Notes: generated by a model not told the origin, from the letters alone. A DNA stretch of 64,000 nt from DASUPK01 sp963724665 (GCA_963724665.1 CAVRVH010000007.1:1054001-1118000); one strand, 5' to 3'; positions 17,798 to 27,080 are shown, numbered from the stretch's first letter. Made by a program: numbers and translations.

Positions 17798-18487
17798 GTG
17801 CTGGAGGCGCTGCGAGAGCAAGTCCTGGCTGCGAACCTCGCGCTGCCGGCGCATGGCCTCGTGACCCTGACCTGGGGAAACGTGAGCGGGATCGACCGCG
17901 AGCGCGGGCTGGTGGCGATCAAGCCGAGCGGGATCGACTACGAGGAGATGAGCGCCGCCGACATCGTGCTCGTCGATCTGGACGGCAATCGGGTCGAGGG
18001 CGAGCGGCGCCCGTCCACCGACACACCGAGCCACCTCGCCCTCTACCGGGCCTTCGAGTCGATCGGCGGCATCGTTCACACCCACTCGACCTGGGCGACC
18101 GCGTGGGCGCAAGCCGAGCGCGAGATCCCGATCCTCGGCACCACTCACGCCGACCTCTGCCCGGGGCCGGTGCCGGTCACGCGCCCGCTCTCGGCCGATG
18201 AGGTCGAGCGCGACTACGAGGGCGCCACTGGGATCGCGCTCGTCGACGCGGTCGGCGAGCGTGGGATAGACGAGGTTCCGGCCGCACTCGCGCGCGGACA
18301 CGGCCCGTTCTGCTGGGCCGGTGATCCGGCGGCGGCGGTCGAGGTCGCGGTCACGCTCGAGGAGGTGGCGCGCCTGGCGGCGCTGACGGTCGCGCTCGAT
18401 CCGGCCGTCGGACCGCTGGCAGCGGCGGTGCGCGAGAAGCACTTCACCCGCAAGCACGGGCCGCGCGCCTACTACGGACAGGCGTAG
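17798..18487 (+). CDS. araD: L-ribulose-5-phosphate 4-epimerase
   Basis: Class II aldolase-like zinc enzyme of 229 residues converting L-ribulose 5-phosphate to D-xylulose 5-phosphate, which enters the pentose phosphate pathway. Visible motifs are LTWGNVSGIDRERG, AIKPSGIDYEEM, STDTPSHLALYRAF and the metal-binding VHTHSTWATAWAQAE, with GTTHADLCPG after it. The C-terminus HFTRKHGPRAYYGQ matches AraD, where a Tyr in this tail participates in catalysis. GTG start 5 bp after the isomerase; the stop overlaps the next gene by 1 bp. Confidence 0.94.
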   Translation: MLEALREQVLAANLALPAHGLVTLTWGNVSGIDRERGLVAIKPSGIDYEEMSAADIVLVDLDGNRVEGERRPSTDTPSHLALYRAFESIGGIVHTHSTWATAWAQAEREIPILGTTHADLCPGPVPVTRPLSADEVERDYEGATGIALVDAVGERGIDEVPAALARGHGPFCWAGDPAAAVEVAVTLEEVARLAALTVALDPAVGPLAAAVREKHFTRKHGPRAYYGQA

Positions 18488-19842
18488 TGAGTGGGAGCGC
18501 CGCCCCGGGCGCACCCGAGCTAGAGCTCCCGGGCGGCGCCGAGCGCTGCTCCTGCGGGATGACCCACCGCGTCCGCACGGAGACCATCGTGGTCGCTGAG
18601 CACGCCAACGCAGCGCTGGCCGAGTTCGCCGGCGCGCGCGGGTGGCGCGAGGCGGTCGCGGTGATGGACGCGAACACCGAGGAGGCCGCCGGTGAGGCCG
18701 TCGCTCGCGAGCTGGAGACGGCGGGGATCCCGGTCGCGCGGATGCGCTACGCCCATCGCAGCGGCCTGCGCGCCGATCACGAGGCGCTCGCCGCCGCCCG
18801 TGAGGCGCTCGGGGCCCGGCCCGAGGCGGGCGTGGTCGCGGTCGGCTCGGGGGTGATCACCGACCTCACGCGCTACGCCGCCGAGCTCGCCGACCGCGAC
18901 TTCGTCAGCGTCCCAACCGCGGCCTCGATGGACGGCTACGCCTCGAGCGTCGCGGCGCTGGAGCTCGAGGGGCTCAAGGTGACGCTACCCGCGCGCGCGC
19001 CGGAGGCGATCTTCGCCGACCCGGCGACGATCGCCGCCGCGCCGGCCGAGCTGACCCGAGCCGGGCTCGGCGATCTGCTCGGAAAGGCGAGCGCGCGAAC
19101 CGATTGGCTCGCCGCGCACCTGCTCTACGGAGAACGCTACTGCGAGGCGGTGGACGCGCGGGTGCTGCGCCCGCTGCGCGAGGCGGCGCGGCATGCCGGC
19201 GCCGTGTTGGCCGGCGAGCGGGAGGCCGTGGAGGGACTGCTGGAGGGACTGCTGCAGTCCGGAATCGCGATGGCTATGGCCGGCAGCTCGCGCCCCGCCA
19301 GCGGCTGCGAGCATCATGCCTCGCACTTCTGGGATCTGCTCGCGGGCCGCGGGCTCCGCCCCCACTTCCCGCACGGGCTCCAGGTCGGCTTCGCCACCCG
19401 GTTTGCGATCCGCCTGCAGCGCCACGCCTTCGGCGGCGGGGTCGGCGCGCTCGGTCCCCCACGCGCCTACGAGCCGCTCGACCGCGCCGCGCGCGAGTGG
19501 CTCGGAGAGCCCTCGCCGTCGCTCCGCGAGGCGATCGATGGGAAGCGCCAATTCCTGGAGGCCGGCGCGGCAACGTGGCCTGCCCCCGAGCGCTGGGACG
19601 ACCTGCGTGCGGCACTTGCCCCGGCGCTGGAGGTGTCCCGCTCGGTCGAGGCGGCGCTGGAGACCGCAGCCATCCCCGCAGAGCCGGGCTTCCTCGGCCT
19701 CGACGAGGCGATGCTGCGGGCGGGCTTTCGCTACTCGAACCGCCTGCGCGCGCGCTACACGACGGTTGACTTCCTCGAGGGCCAGGGAGCGCTGGAGGCG
19801 GCGCTCGACGTCATCACCAGCGAGAGTGGACGTGCGGGCTGA
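18487..19842 (+). CDS. AraM-like glycerol-1-phosphate dehydrogenase
   Basis: A 451-residue iron-containing alcohol dehydrogenase/dehydroquinate synthase-fold protein. It has the NAD-binding AVGSGVITDLTRYAA, VSVPTAASMDGYASSVAAL and a metal-binding set including GLGDLLGKASARTDW, SGCEHHASHFWD and FPHGLQVGFAT. This is the sn-glycerol-1-phosphate dehydrogenase family (AraM/EgsA, related to archaeal G1PDH). In Bacillus subtilis araM also sits in the arabinose operon, so this arrangement is a parallel. Its role in pentose use is still unclear; a polyol phosphate is an alternative substrate. The last 29 bp overlap the convergent aldo/keto reductase. Confidence 0.85.
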   Translation: MSGSAAPGAPELELPGGAERCSCGMTHRVRTETIVVAEHANAALAEFAGARGWREAVAVMDANTEEAAGEAVARELETAGIPVARMRYAHRSGLRADHEALAAAREALGARPEAGVVAVGSGVITDLTRYAAELADRDFVSVPTAASMDGYASSVAALELEGLKVTLPARAPEAIFADPATIAAAPAELTRAGLGDLLGKASARTDWLAAHLLYGERYCEAVDARVLRPLREAARHAGAVLAGEREAVEGLLEGLLQSGIAMAMAGSSRPASGCEHHASHFWDLLAGRGLRPHFPHGLQVGFATRFAIRLQRHAFGGGVGALGPPRAYEPLDRAAREWLGEPSPSLREAIDGKRQFLEAGAATWPAPERWDDLRAALAPALEVSRSVEAALETAAIPAEPGFLGLDEAMLRAGFRYSNRLRARYTTVDFLEGQGALEAALDVITSESGRAG

Positions 19843-20797
19843 TCAGGCGCCCGTAGACCTCGGCGACGCCGGCGAGCTGCTCGGCGCTGAGTGGCTCGAG
19901 CGCCGCGCTGGCGGCATTCTGGCGCGCCTGCTCGGGATTGCGCGCACCGGGGATTACGACGCTCACCCCCGCCTGATCGATCACCCAGCGCAGCGCGAAT
20001 TGCGACATCGCGACGCCGGGCGGCACCAGGCCGGCGAGCTCGCGCACCGCATCGAGACCGACCTCGAACGGGACACCGGAGAACGTCTCGCCGACGTCGA
20101 AAGCCTCGCCGTGGCGGTTGTAGGCGCGGTGATCGTCGGCGGCGAAGGTGGTGTGCTCGTCGTAGCGCCCTGAGAGCAGCCCCGACGCGAGCGGCACGCG
20201 GGCGATGATCCCCACCCCGGCCTCGCTGGCGGCCGGCAGCACTTGCTCGAGCGGCTTGAGCCGAAGGCAGTTGAGGATGATCTGCACGGTCGCCACCCCG
20301 GGTCTCGCGATCGCCGCCAGCGCTTGGTCGCACGTCTCCACCGAGACGCCGTAGGCTCCCATCCGCCCATCCGCGACCATCTCGTCGAGTGCCTCGAAGA
20401 CCGCGTCGTTCGCGTAGACCTCGCTCGGCGGGCAGTGGAGCTGGACGAGATCGATCGTCTCGACTCCGAGGTTGCGGCGCGAGCGATCGTTCCAGTCCAG
20501 GAAGGCCTCCCGGTTGTAGTTGGAGGGCACCTGCTCGACGCGCCGTCCCATCTTGGTGGCCACGGTCAGTCCCGCGCCGGGGTGGCGCGTGAGCAGCTCC
20601 CCGCAGAATTGCTCGCTGCGCCCGTCGCCGTAGGCATCCGCGGTGTCGAAGAAGGTGACGCCCGCCTCGACGGCGGCGTCGAGGGTCGCCCGCGCATGGT
20701 CGGCGTCGACCTCGCCCCAGTCGGCGCCCAGCTGCCACGTCCCGAGCCCAACCACGCCGGCCGAGCGGCCGAGGCGCCTCATCTCTCGCTGTTCCAC
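19814..20797 (-). CDS. Aldo/keto reductase
   Basis: A 327-residue NAD(P)H-dependent (beta/alpha)8 oxidoreductase. The catalytic tetrad region is visible as FFDTADAYGDGRSEQ (Asp, Tyr), VATKMGRR (Lys) and LVQLHCPP (His). The C-terminal cofactor loop has SVVIPGARNPEQARQN. It is encoded against the arabinose and xylose genes and diverges from the HAD hydrolase gene with a 34-bp gap between starts. It may reduce sugar aldehydes or oxidise an aldose, but the substrate cannot be fixed by sequence. Confidence 0.92.
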   Translation of the reverse strand: MEQREMRRLGRSAGVVGLGTWQLGADWGEVDADHARATLDAAVEAGVTFFDTADAYGDGRSEQFCGELLTRHPGAGLTVATKMGRRVEQVPSNYNREAFLDWNDRSRRNLGVETIDLVQLHCPPSEVYANDAVFEALDEMVADGRMGAYGVSVETCDQALAAIARPGVATVQIILNCLRLKPLEQVLPAASEAGVGIIARVPLASGLLSGRYDEHTTFAADDHRAYNRHGEAFDVGETFSGVPFEVGLDAVRELAGLVPPGVAMSQFALRWVIDQAGVSVVIPGARNPEQARQNAASAALEPLSAEQLAGVAEVYGRLISPHVHSRW

Positions 20798-20831
20798 GGC
20801 CGAATCCTCTCAGATGAGAGAATTCCCCACG

Positions 20832-21533
20832 ATGGGCGAAGGTTCCGAGCCGGCGGGAATCGTGTTCGACAACGACGGCCTGCTGCTTGACACCGAGCCC
20901 TGCTGGACGCGCGCGCAGCGGGCAGTCTTCGAGCGCCGCGGGCAGGTCTTCGACCTGGCGGCAAAGCAGGCGCTGGTCGGCACCGCGCCGGTCACCGCAG
21001 CCGCGGTGCTCGAACGCCTCCTCGATCCGCCCGGCCAGGGCGCCGAGGCGAGCGCCGAGATGTACGAGCTGGCGGTGGACGAGATCGCGGCGGGCGCCGT
21101 GCCGCGGGCCGGCGCGCTGGAGCTGCTCAACGCGCTGCGCGGGCGCTGGCCGGTCGCCGTGGCCTCCAACGCGCCGCGCCGCCACCTGCTCACCGGCCTG
21201 CGGCGAGTTGGCGTCGAGCAGGGGTTCGACGTCACGCTCGGGGTCGAGGACGTGGCCGCCGCCAAGCCGGCGCCCGACCTTTACCTGCGCGCCTGCGAGC
21301 TGCTCGGCGTCGATCCAGCGCGCTCGGTGGCGATCGAGGACTCGCCACCCGGCGTGGCGGCGGCGCGGTCGGCGGGAATGTTCGTGATCGGCGTGCCCTC
21401 GGTTCCCGAGACCGTCCTCGAGGCCGACCGGAGCTTCGAGTCGCTGGCCGATCCGGAGGTGCCGGCGGCGATCGAGGCCGCGCTTGACGGAACGGGAAGA
21501 CGAACTCAAAGAGAGAAAGGCGTGGAGCGATGA
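20832..21533 (+). CDS. HAD-superfamily hydrolase (beta-phosphoglucomutase-like)
   Basis: A Rossmann-fold phosphatase or phosphomutase of about 233 residues. The catalytic motif I is FDNDGLLLDTEPCW (two Asp), motif II PVAVASNAP, motif III Lys in AAAKPAPDLY and motif IV VAIEDSPPGVAAA. These are subfamily IA features, as in sugar-phosphate phosphatases and beta-phosphoglucomutases. ATG 20832 is preferred (GAGAG about 11 nt upstream); ATG 20814 is possible. Its TGA overlaps the ATG of the sugar isomerase, so it probably acts on a phosphorylated sugar in the same pathway or repairs a dead-end sugar phosphate. Confidence 0.9.
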   Translation: MGEGSEPAGIVFDNDGLLLDTEPCWTRAQRAVFERRGQVFDLAAKQALVGTAPVTAAAVLERLLDPPGQGAEASAEMYELAVDEIAAGAVPRAGALELLNALRGRWPVAVASNAPRRHLLTGLRRVGVEQGFDVTLGVEDVAAAKPAPDLYLRACELLGVDPARSVAIEDSPPGVAAARSAGMFVIGVPSVPETVLEADRSFESLADPEVPAAIEAALDGTGRRTQREKGVER

Positions 21534-22528
21534 AGACGAGCCTTGGAATCTGGGCCTTCGGGCCGATGGTCACCCGCTTCGTGCCGGGCGGCTACCAGCC
21601 CGAGCACGCGGCCGACAGCACCGCAGAGAAGGTGCATCGCGCCGTCACGGGACTCGGGGAGCTGATCGACGATTACGAGTTTCACTACCCGCAGGAGCTC
21701 TCGCCGGACAACCTCGACGAGGTGCGCGAAGCGCTCGACGGCCACGGCGTCTACTGCGTCGCCACCGGCCTGCACCTCGACCCCCGATTCGGCAAGGGCG
21801 GGCTCTCCTCGCCTGACGATGCGGTACGCGCCGAGGCGCAGCGACTCACCCTCGAGGCGGCGGACTTCGCCGGGCAGCTCGGCGCCAACTTCCTGCTCTG
21901 GCCCGGTATCGAGGGCTACAACTACCCGTTCCAGACGCCCTACGGAGAGAGCTGGGCACGGCTGATCGACGGCATCGGCGAGGCTGCGCAGCGCTGCAAG
22001 GAGCACGGCGTGCAGCTCTTCCTCGAGCACAAGAACTCCGAGCCGGCGATGAAGATCTTCATGCGCAACGTCGGCATGGCGCTGCACATCGTTCACACCC
22101 TGCGCGCCCGAGGGATCGACAACGTCAAGTTCAACATGGACTGGCAGCACCTGCTTATGAACGACGAGAACCTCGCCGAGTACGCGGCGTTGCTGGCCGC
22201 GGAGGGGCTACTCGGCCATCAGCACGCCAACTCCGGCTGGGGCACCTTCGACGACGACAACATGGTCGGGACCACTGCCTTCATGGAGACGCTCGAGCTG
22301 GCTCTCGAACTGCGCCGGGCCGGCTACGGCGAGAACGGCGAGCACCTCGGCTTCGACCTCTACCCGTACACCGAAGACCAGGTGGAGGCGGTGCGCCGCA
22401 GCGTCATGCAATGGCGGTTCATCGACTCCGTCGCGGCGCGAATCGACGAGCCGGCGCTGCGCGAGGCGCAGCAGCGGAAGGACGCGGTCGCGGCCTACGA
22501 GCTGGTCTACGCGGCGCTCGGCGCCTGA
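21530..22528 (+). CDS. Xylose isomerase-like TIM-barrel sugar isomerase
   Basis: A 332-residue protein of the AP endonuclease 2/xylose isomerase fold. Metal-ligand candidates appear in the right order: LEHKNSEPAMKIF (Glu), VKFNMDWQHLL (Asp), LLGHQHANSGWGTFDDDN (His and Asp cluster) and HLGFDLYPYTEDQ (Asp). It is shorter than classical XylA and lacks its N-terminal signatures, so it is a distant form. Placement between a HAD phosphatase and xylulokinase suggests an aldose-ketose isomerisation such as D-xylose to D-xylulose. Confidence 0.85.
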   Translation: MKTSLGIWAFGPMVTRFVPGGYQPEHAADSTAEKVHRAVTGLGELIDDYEFHYPQELSPDNLDEVREALDGHGVYCVATGLHLDPRFGKGGLSSPDDAVRAEAQRLTLEAADFAGQLGANFLLWPGIEGYNYPFQTPYGESWARLIDGIGEAAQRCKEHGVQLFLEHKNSEPAMKIFMRNVGMALHIVHTLRARGIDNVKFNMDWQHLLMNDENLAEYAALLAAEGLLGHQHANSGWGTFDDDNMVGTTAFMETLELALELRRAGYGENGEHLGFDLYPYTEDQVEAVRRSVMQWRFIDSVAARIDEPALREAQQRKDAVAAYELVYAALGA

Positions 22529-22547
22529 GCGGCGGCGGCCGTCGCCG

Positions 22548-23960
22548 ATGCGACCCCTAGTCGGACTCGACGTCGGCACGACCGGCGTCAAGGCGATCGC
22601 GATCTCTCGCCGCGGCGACGTCGTAGCCAGCGCCGAGCGCGGTTATCCGCTGTCCACGCCACGCCCGGGGTGGGCTGAGCAGGACCCCGAGGACTGGTGG
22701 CAGGCAAGCCAGGCGGCGCTTGCTGAGCTGGGCGTCGAGCCGGCGGCGATCGGCCTCTCCGGCCAGATGCACGGCCTGGTCGTGCTCGACGAGCACGACC
22801 GCGTCCTGCGCCCGGCGATCCTGTGGAACGACCAGCGCACCGGCAGGGAGTGCGCCGAGATCGAGGAGCGCCTCGGGTTCGAGCGCCTGATCAAGCTGAC
22901 GGGCAACCGGGCGCTGGCCGGGTTCACGGCCCCGAAGCTGCTCTGGCTGCGCCGCCACGAGCCGGAGACATTCGCGGGCGTGCACCGCGTGCTGCTGCCC
23001 AAGGACTACGTCCGGCTGCGGCTCACCGGCGAGCACGCGACCGACGCCGCCGACGCTTCGGGGACGCTGCTGTTCGACGTCGGCGAGCGGCGCTGGAGCA
23101 CCGAGGTGCTTGAAGCGCTCGAGCTCCCCGCGAACTGGCTTCCTCCCGTCTTCGAGTCGACCGAGATCGCCGGCGCCGGCGATCAGGCGGCGGGGGCGCT
23201 CGGGGTCGGCGTCGACCGGCCGGGCCCGCTTTCCATTGTGCTCGGCACCTCCGGTGTGGTGTTCGGCGCCCTGCCCGCCTACCGGCCCGAGCCCGAGGCT
23301 CGGCTGCACGTCTTCTGCCACGCCGTGCCCGGCACCTGGCACGCGATGGGCGTGATGCTCTCGGCGGCCGGGTCACTGCGCTGGCTCTCAAACGCGCTCG
23401 GCAGGGCGAGCTACGAGGAGCTGACCGCGGCGGCGGCAGGGTGGCCGCCCGCCGTGGAGGGGCTGCTCTTCGCCCCCTACCTGGCCGGCGAGCGAACGCC
23501 TCACGCCGACCCGAACGCGCGCGGCGCCTTCGCGGGCCTGTCGCTTCGCCACGACCGTGGGGCGCTGGTGCGCGCGGTGCTCGAGGGCGTCGCTTACGGG
23601 CTTCGCGACTCGCTCGAGCTGCTGCGCGCGGTCGGGGCGCCGGCGCAGGTCGGCCGCGTGTCGGGCGGCGGGGCGCGCAGCGAGCTGTGGCGCCAGATCG
23701 TCGCCTCGGTGCTCGGGATGCCGCTGGAGCGCACCGCGGCGGCCGAGGAGGGAGCCGCGTTCGGGGCCGCCCTGCTCGGCGGCGTGGCGAGCGGTGCCTT
23801 CGCCGACGCGGCCGAGGCGGTCGCCGCCTGCGTCCGCATCGCCGACCGCACCGAGCCCGATCCGGGTTGGGCATCGGTCTACGACGAGGGATACGCTCGC
23901 TTCCGTGAGCTCTACCCCGCCCTGACGCCCTTCGAAGCGGAGATGAAGGAGGAACCATGA
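22548..23960 (+). CDS. xylB: Xylulokinase
   Basis: FGGY kinase of 470 residues, the usual XylB length, phosphorylating D-xylulose. It shows GLDVGTTGVKAIAISRRG, GLSGQMHGLVVLDE (the xylulokinase substrate loop), PAILWNDQRTG, LPKDYVRLRLTG, the GTSGVVFG phosphate loop and APYLAGERTPHADPNARGAF, followed by SGGGARSELWRQIVA. D-xylulose 5-phosphate is also the product of AraD, so both halves of the island converge here. ATG 22548 lies 19 bp after the isomerase; its stop overlaps the next gene by 4 bp. Confidence 0.95.
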   Translation: MRPLVGLDVGTTGVKAIAISRRGDVVASAERGYPLSTPRPGWAEQDPEDWWQASQAALAELGVEPAAIGLSGQMHGLVVLDEHDRVLRPAILWNDQRTGRECAEIEERLGFERLIKLTGNRALAGFTAPKLLWLRRHEPETFAGVHRVLLPKDYVRLRLTGEHATDAADASGTLLFDVGERRWSTEVLEALELPANWLPPVFESTEIAGAGDQAAGALGVGVDRPGPLSIVLGTSGVVFGALPAYRPEPEARLHVFCHAVPGTWHAMGVMLSAAGSLRWLSNALGRASYEELTAAAAGWPPAVEGLLFAPYLAGERTPHADPNARGAFAGLSLRHDRGALVRAVLEGVAYGLRDSLELLRAVGAPAQVGRVSGGGARSELWRQIVASVLGMPLERTAAAEEGAAFGAALLGGVASGAFADAAEAVAACVRIADRTEPDPGWASVYDEGYARFRELYPALTPFEAEMKEEP

Positions 23961-24952
23961 CCGGAGCCGCCGAGCCCGTGCGCTGGGGGATCGTCTCCCT
24001 CGCCGGCATCAACGACCGCGTCCTACCGGAGCTGGAGGGTTCGGACGCGATCGAGCTGGTGGCGGTGGCGAGCCGCTCGGAGGAGGCAGCGCAGCGCCAC
24101 GCGGAGGAGCGGGGATTCGCTCGCGCCCACGGCTCCTACGAGGCGCTGCTCACCAACCCCGACGTGGAGGCCGTCTACGTGCCACTGCCGAACTCAATGC
24201 ACGTCGAGTGGGCGATCCGAGCGCTCGAGGCCGGCAAGCATGTGCTCTGCGAGAAGCCGCTCGACCGACGCGCAGCTGAGGTCAAGCGGGCCTTCGACGT
24301 GGCGGATGGCGCAGGACGGATCCTGATGGAGGCGTTCATGTACCGCCACCACCCGCAGACCCGGCGGGCGGCCGAGTTGGTCGCCGAGGGCGCGATCGGC
24401 GAGCTGCGCGTCGTGCGGTCCCATTTTGGATTCACGCTCGGCGAGGGGGAGAACATCCGACTGCGCTCCGAACTCGACGGCGGCGCGCTGATGGACGTCG
24501 GCTGCTACTGCGTGAGCGGGGCGCGGCTGCTCGCCGGCGAGCCCGAGACTGTGATCGGCACCCAGGTGCTCGGGCCGAGCGGCGTCGACGTGCGCTTCGC
24601 CGCCACGCTGGTCTTCGACGGGGCCGTGCTGGGCCACTTCGACTGCGGCTTCGACGTCCCAGACAACAGCCTCGTTGAGGCCGTCGGCTCGGATGGGACG
24701 CTGAGTATCCCCACCCCCTTCTTGGTCGGCGCCCCGGGGATCGAGCTCGTCCGCGGCGGCACGACCGAGCGGGTCGAGGTCCCCGCCGCCCCCGCCTACC
24801 GGCTTGAGTTCGAGAACATGAGCGCCGCGATTCGCGGCACCGCCGAGCCGCTGCTGGGGCGGGACGACGCGCTCGGCCAGGCGCGGGCGATCGAGGCCCT
24901 CTACCGCTCGGCCGAGCGCGGCGGCGAGGCGGTCGCGGTCGGGGCTCCCTGA
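23957..24952 (+). CDS. Gfo/Idh/MocA family oxidoreductase
   Basis: A 331-residue NAD(P)-dependent sugar dehydrogenase-type protein. The N-terminal Rossmann domain begins VRWGIVSLAGINDRVLPEL, the conserved EKP is in VLCEKPLDRRAAE, and YRHHPQTRRAAELV carries the family's His/Tyr region. The C-terminal sheet domain contains GGALMDVGCYCVSGARLL. Relatives oxidise xylose, glucose or inositol, or act on sugar derivatives. Coupling to xylB by ATGA suggests a sugar or sugar-acid substrate. An oxidative side route for xylose is one possibility. Confidence 0.9.
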   Translation: MTGAAEPVRWGIVSLAGINDRVLPELEGSDAIELVAVASRSEEAAQRHAEERGFARAHGSYEALLTNPDVEAVYVPLPNSMHVEWAIRALEAGKHVLCEKPLDRRAAEVKRAFDVADGAGRILMEAFMYRHHPQTRRAAELVAEGAIGELRVVRSHFGFTLGEGENIRLRSELDGGALMDVGCYCVSGARLLAGEPETVIGTQVLGPSGVDVRFAATLVFDGAVLGHFDCGFDVPDNSLVEAVGSDGTLSIPTPFLVGAPGIELVRGGTTERVEVPAAPAYRLEFENMSAAIRGTAEPLLGRDDALGQARAIEALYRSAERGGEAVAVGAP

Positions 24953-24958
24953 TCGGCC

Positions 24959-25837
24959 GTGACCGAGGTCTGGTTCGTCGGCGTCAAGACCGCCGGGTCG
25001 CTGATCCATCGCGCGATCCCGCTGTGGCGGGAGCTGCTGCCGGCGCCGTGCGAGGTGCGCGGCGTCGACGTCGAGCCCGGCTCGCCCGGCGCTCGCTACG
25101 TCGAGCTGCTCGAGGAGCTGCGCACCGCCCCGGGGCGCGTCGCGGGGGCGGTGGTCAGCGTGCACAAGGTCGCGCTGTTCGAAGCTGGCCACCGGCTGTT
25201 CGCCGAGCTCGACCCGATCGCTCGCGCTTGCGAGGAGATGAACGCGGTGCGCCGGGCCGGCCGTGAGCTGCACGGATACGCGCGCGACTCCATCTCGGTC
25301 GGCCGCGTCGTCGATCGCGTCTGGCCGCAGCGCGAGGGTGAGGTGGTCTGCATCGGCGCCGGTGGTACGGCCAGGGCGCTGATCTACCACCTGTTCGCGA
25401 GCCGCGCGGAACCGGTACGAGTCGTGTGCGCCGACTGCAGCGAGGCGGCACTGGGCGAGGCGGCCCGGCTCGCGCCGCGGCCGATCGTCGCCCGGGCGGG
25501 CGACGGCCCCTGGGACGATCTGATCGCCGCTGCGCCGCCTGGCTCGCTGATCGTCAATGCGACCGGCCTCGGCAAGGACCGCCCCGGCTCACCGATCACC
25601 GATCGGGCTAGGTTCCCGGAGGGGGCCGTTGTCTGGGAACTCAACTACCGCGGCGAACTGCATTTCCTGGACCGCGCCCGCGCCCAGGCAGCGGAGGCCG
25701 GGCTCGAAGTCCACGACGGCTGGCGTCTCTTCTGCCACGGCTGGGCGGCGGCGCTGGGCGCGGTGCTCGAGCTCGACGACGACCCCGAGCTCGGCGAGCG
25801 CTTCGCCGCGGCGGCGGCCGCGATCCGGCCGGGCTAG
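24959..25837 (+). CDS. Shikimate dehydrogenase-like (AroE family) protein
   Basis: A 292-residue protein with an AroE-type two-domain layout. The substrate-domain lysine is in VVSVHKVALFEAG, the Rossmann motif in VCIGAGGTARALIYHL, and the late NATGLGKDRPGSPI loop is also conserved. The substrate loop differs from true AroE: the usual N-V-T-x-P-x-K becomes VVSVHK. This suggests another substrate, for example a sugar- or cyclitol-derived compound. GTG start, 6 bp after the Gfo/Idh gene and last in the operon. The gene is placed with pentose use, not with aromatic amino-acid genes. Confidence 0.8.
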   Translation: MTEVWFVGVKTAGSLIHRAIPLWRELLPAPCEVRGVDVEPGSPGARYVELLEELRTAPGRVAGAVVSVHKVALFEAGHRLFAELDPIARACEEMNAVRRAGRELHGYARDSISVGRVVDRVWPQREGEVVCIGAGGTARALIYHLFASRAEPVRVVCADCSEAALGEAARLAPRPIVARAGDGPWDDLIAAAPPGSLIVNATGLGKDRPGSPITDRARFPEGAVVWELNYRGELHFLDRARAQAAEAGLEVHDGWRLFCHGWAAALGAVLELDDDPELGERFAAAAAAIRPG

Positions 25838-25865
25838 GAGTGCATCGGCCTGTTCCGCCCGGATG

Positions 25866-27080
25866 TCATGCGGCCACCTGCGCCGGCGGGCCCGCACCGA
25901 CCACACCGTCGGTCGCGTGCAGGACGAGGGCGAGGGCGCCGAGCAGCTCTGCGCGCTCTCCCAGGACGCCGGCGACCACGTTGACCTGCTCCGCCGCACT
26001 GGTGATTGCGTAGCGGCGAATCGACTCCAACACGGGCTCAGTGATCAGCTCTCCGGCGGCGCTCAGGTCGCCGCCTATGATCACGCAGCTGGGATTGATG
26101 AGATTGCAGAGGCTCGCCAGCGCCACGCCGATCTCGCGTCCGGCCTCGCCGATCAGCCGGCTCACCGCGGGGTCGCCGTCAGCGATCAGCTCCAGCAGAT
26201 CCTTCGGGGACACCTGCTCGCCCCGGCTGACGCCGAGCTGCTCGGCGATCGCCCGGGCTGATGCAACGGTTTCGAGGCAGCCCCGGCTGCCGCAGCGGCA
26301 GATCGCCGTCCCGTTCTGCGCCGGGATGTGGCCGATCTCCCCCGCGGTCCCGCCGGCCCCCTCATGAAGGCGCCCGGCGAAGAGCAGGCCCGCCCCGACC
26401 CCCGACGAGAGCTTGATGTAGACGACATCCGAATGGCCCCGGCCCGATCCCCAGACGAACTCCGCCAGAGCCCCGAGGTTCGCGTCGTTCTCCACGCTCA
26501 CCGGGAGCCCAAGCCGGCGCTCCATCTCCATCGCGGCGTTCACGCCGACCCAGCCGGGCAGGATCGATGAGGAGCCGACCGCCCCGGTCGCTCTGTTGAT
26601 CGGCCCGGGCAGGCCCATTCCGACCCCGATCACGCCCTTGCGATCGACCCTCGCTTCCTTGAGAACCTTGTCGACCAGTTGCGCCGCAGCATCCAATCCC
26701 TCCTCGGCCGAATGGTCGACGTCGAGCTCGCGCCAGGACTCCGCGAGCACCTCGTGGGAAAGATCTGACACCGCCACCCGAAGGTGGCTGTGGCCGAAGT
26801 CGACGCCCAGGGCGAGGCCGGCGGAGGGATTGAGGGAGAGCAGCACCGGCGGCCTGCCGCCGCTCTCTCCATGCGCGACCCCGGTGGCCTCGGGCTGCTC
26901 GGTGAGGAGCCCGGACTCGATCAGGTCGGAGACGATGCTCGAAACCGTCGAGCGGGAAAGGCCAGTCGCCCTGGCGAGCTCGGCCCTGCTGGCGGTGCCT
27001 CGGCCGCGGAGCGCGTCGATGACGCGGCCGCGATTGAGCTCACGCAGTGATCGGAGCGATCCGGAGTCGGCCGATTCCAC
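25866..27080 (-). CDS. ROK-family transcriptional repressor
   Basis: A 404-residue sugar-responsive repressor (XylR/NagC type). It has an N-terminal winged HTH (RAELARATGLSRSTVSSIVSDL, about 31-52), then a ROK sugar-kinase-like domain with GVDFGHSHLRVAVSD, the zinc site CRCGSRGCLE and GEIGHIPAQ. It faces the sugar operon convergently, with 28 bp between stop codons. From this position it most likely controls the xylose or arabinose genes and itself. GTG 27080 gives MESADSGSLRSLRELNRG. A near-perfect -35 and a palindrome lie just upstream. Confidence 0.9.
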   Translation of the reverse strand: MESADSGSLRSLRELNRGRVIDALRGRGTASRAELARATGLSRSTVSSIVSDLIESGLLTEQPEATGVAHGESGGRPPVLLSLNPSAGLALGVDFGHSHLRVAVSDLSHEVLAESWRELDVDHSAEEGLDAAAQLVDKVLKEARVDRKGVIGVGMGLPGPINRATGAVGSSSILPGWVGVNAAMEMERRLGLPVSVENDANLGALAEFVWGSGRGHSDVVYIKLSSGVGAGLLFAGRLHEGAGGTAGEIGHIPAQNGTAICRCGSRGCLETVASARAIAEQLGVSRGEQVSPKDLLELIADGDPAVSRLIGEAGREIGVALASLCNLINPSCVIIGGDLSAAGELITEPVLESIRRYAITSAAEQVNVVAGVLGERAELLGALALVLHATDGVVGAGPPAQVAA

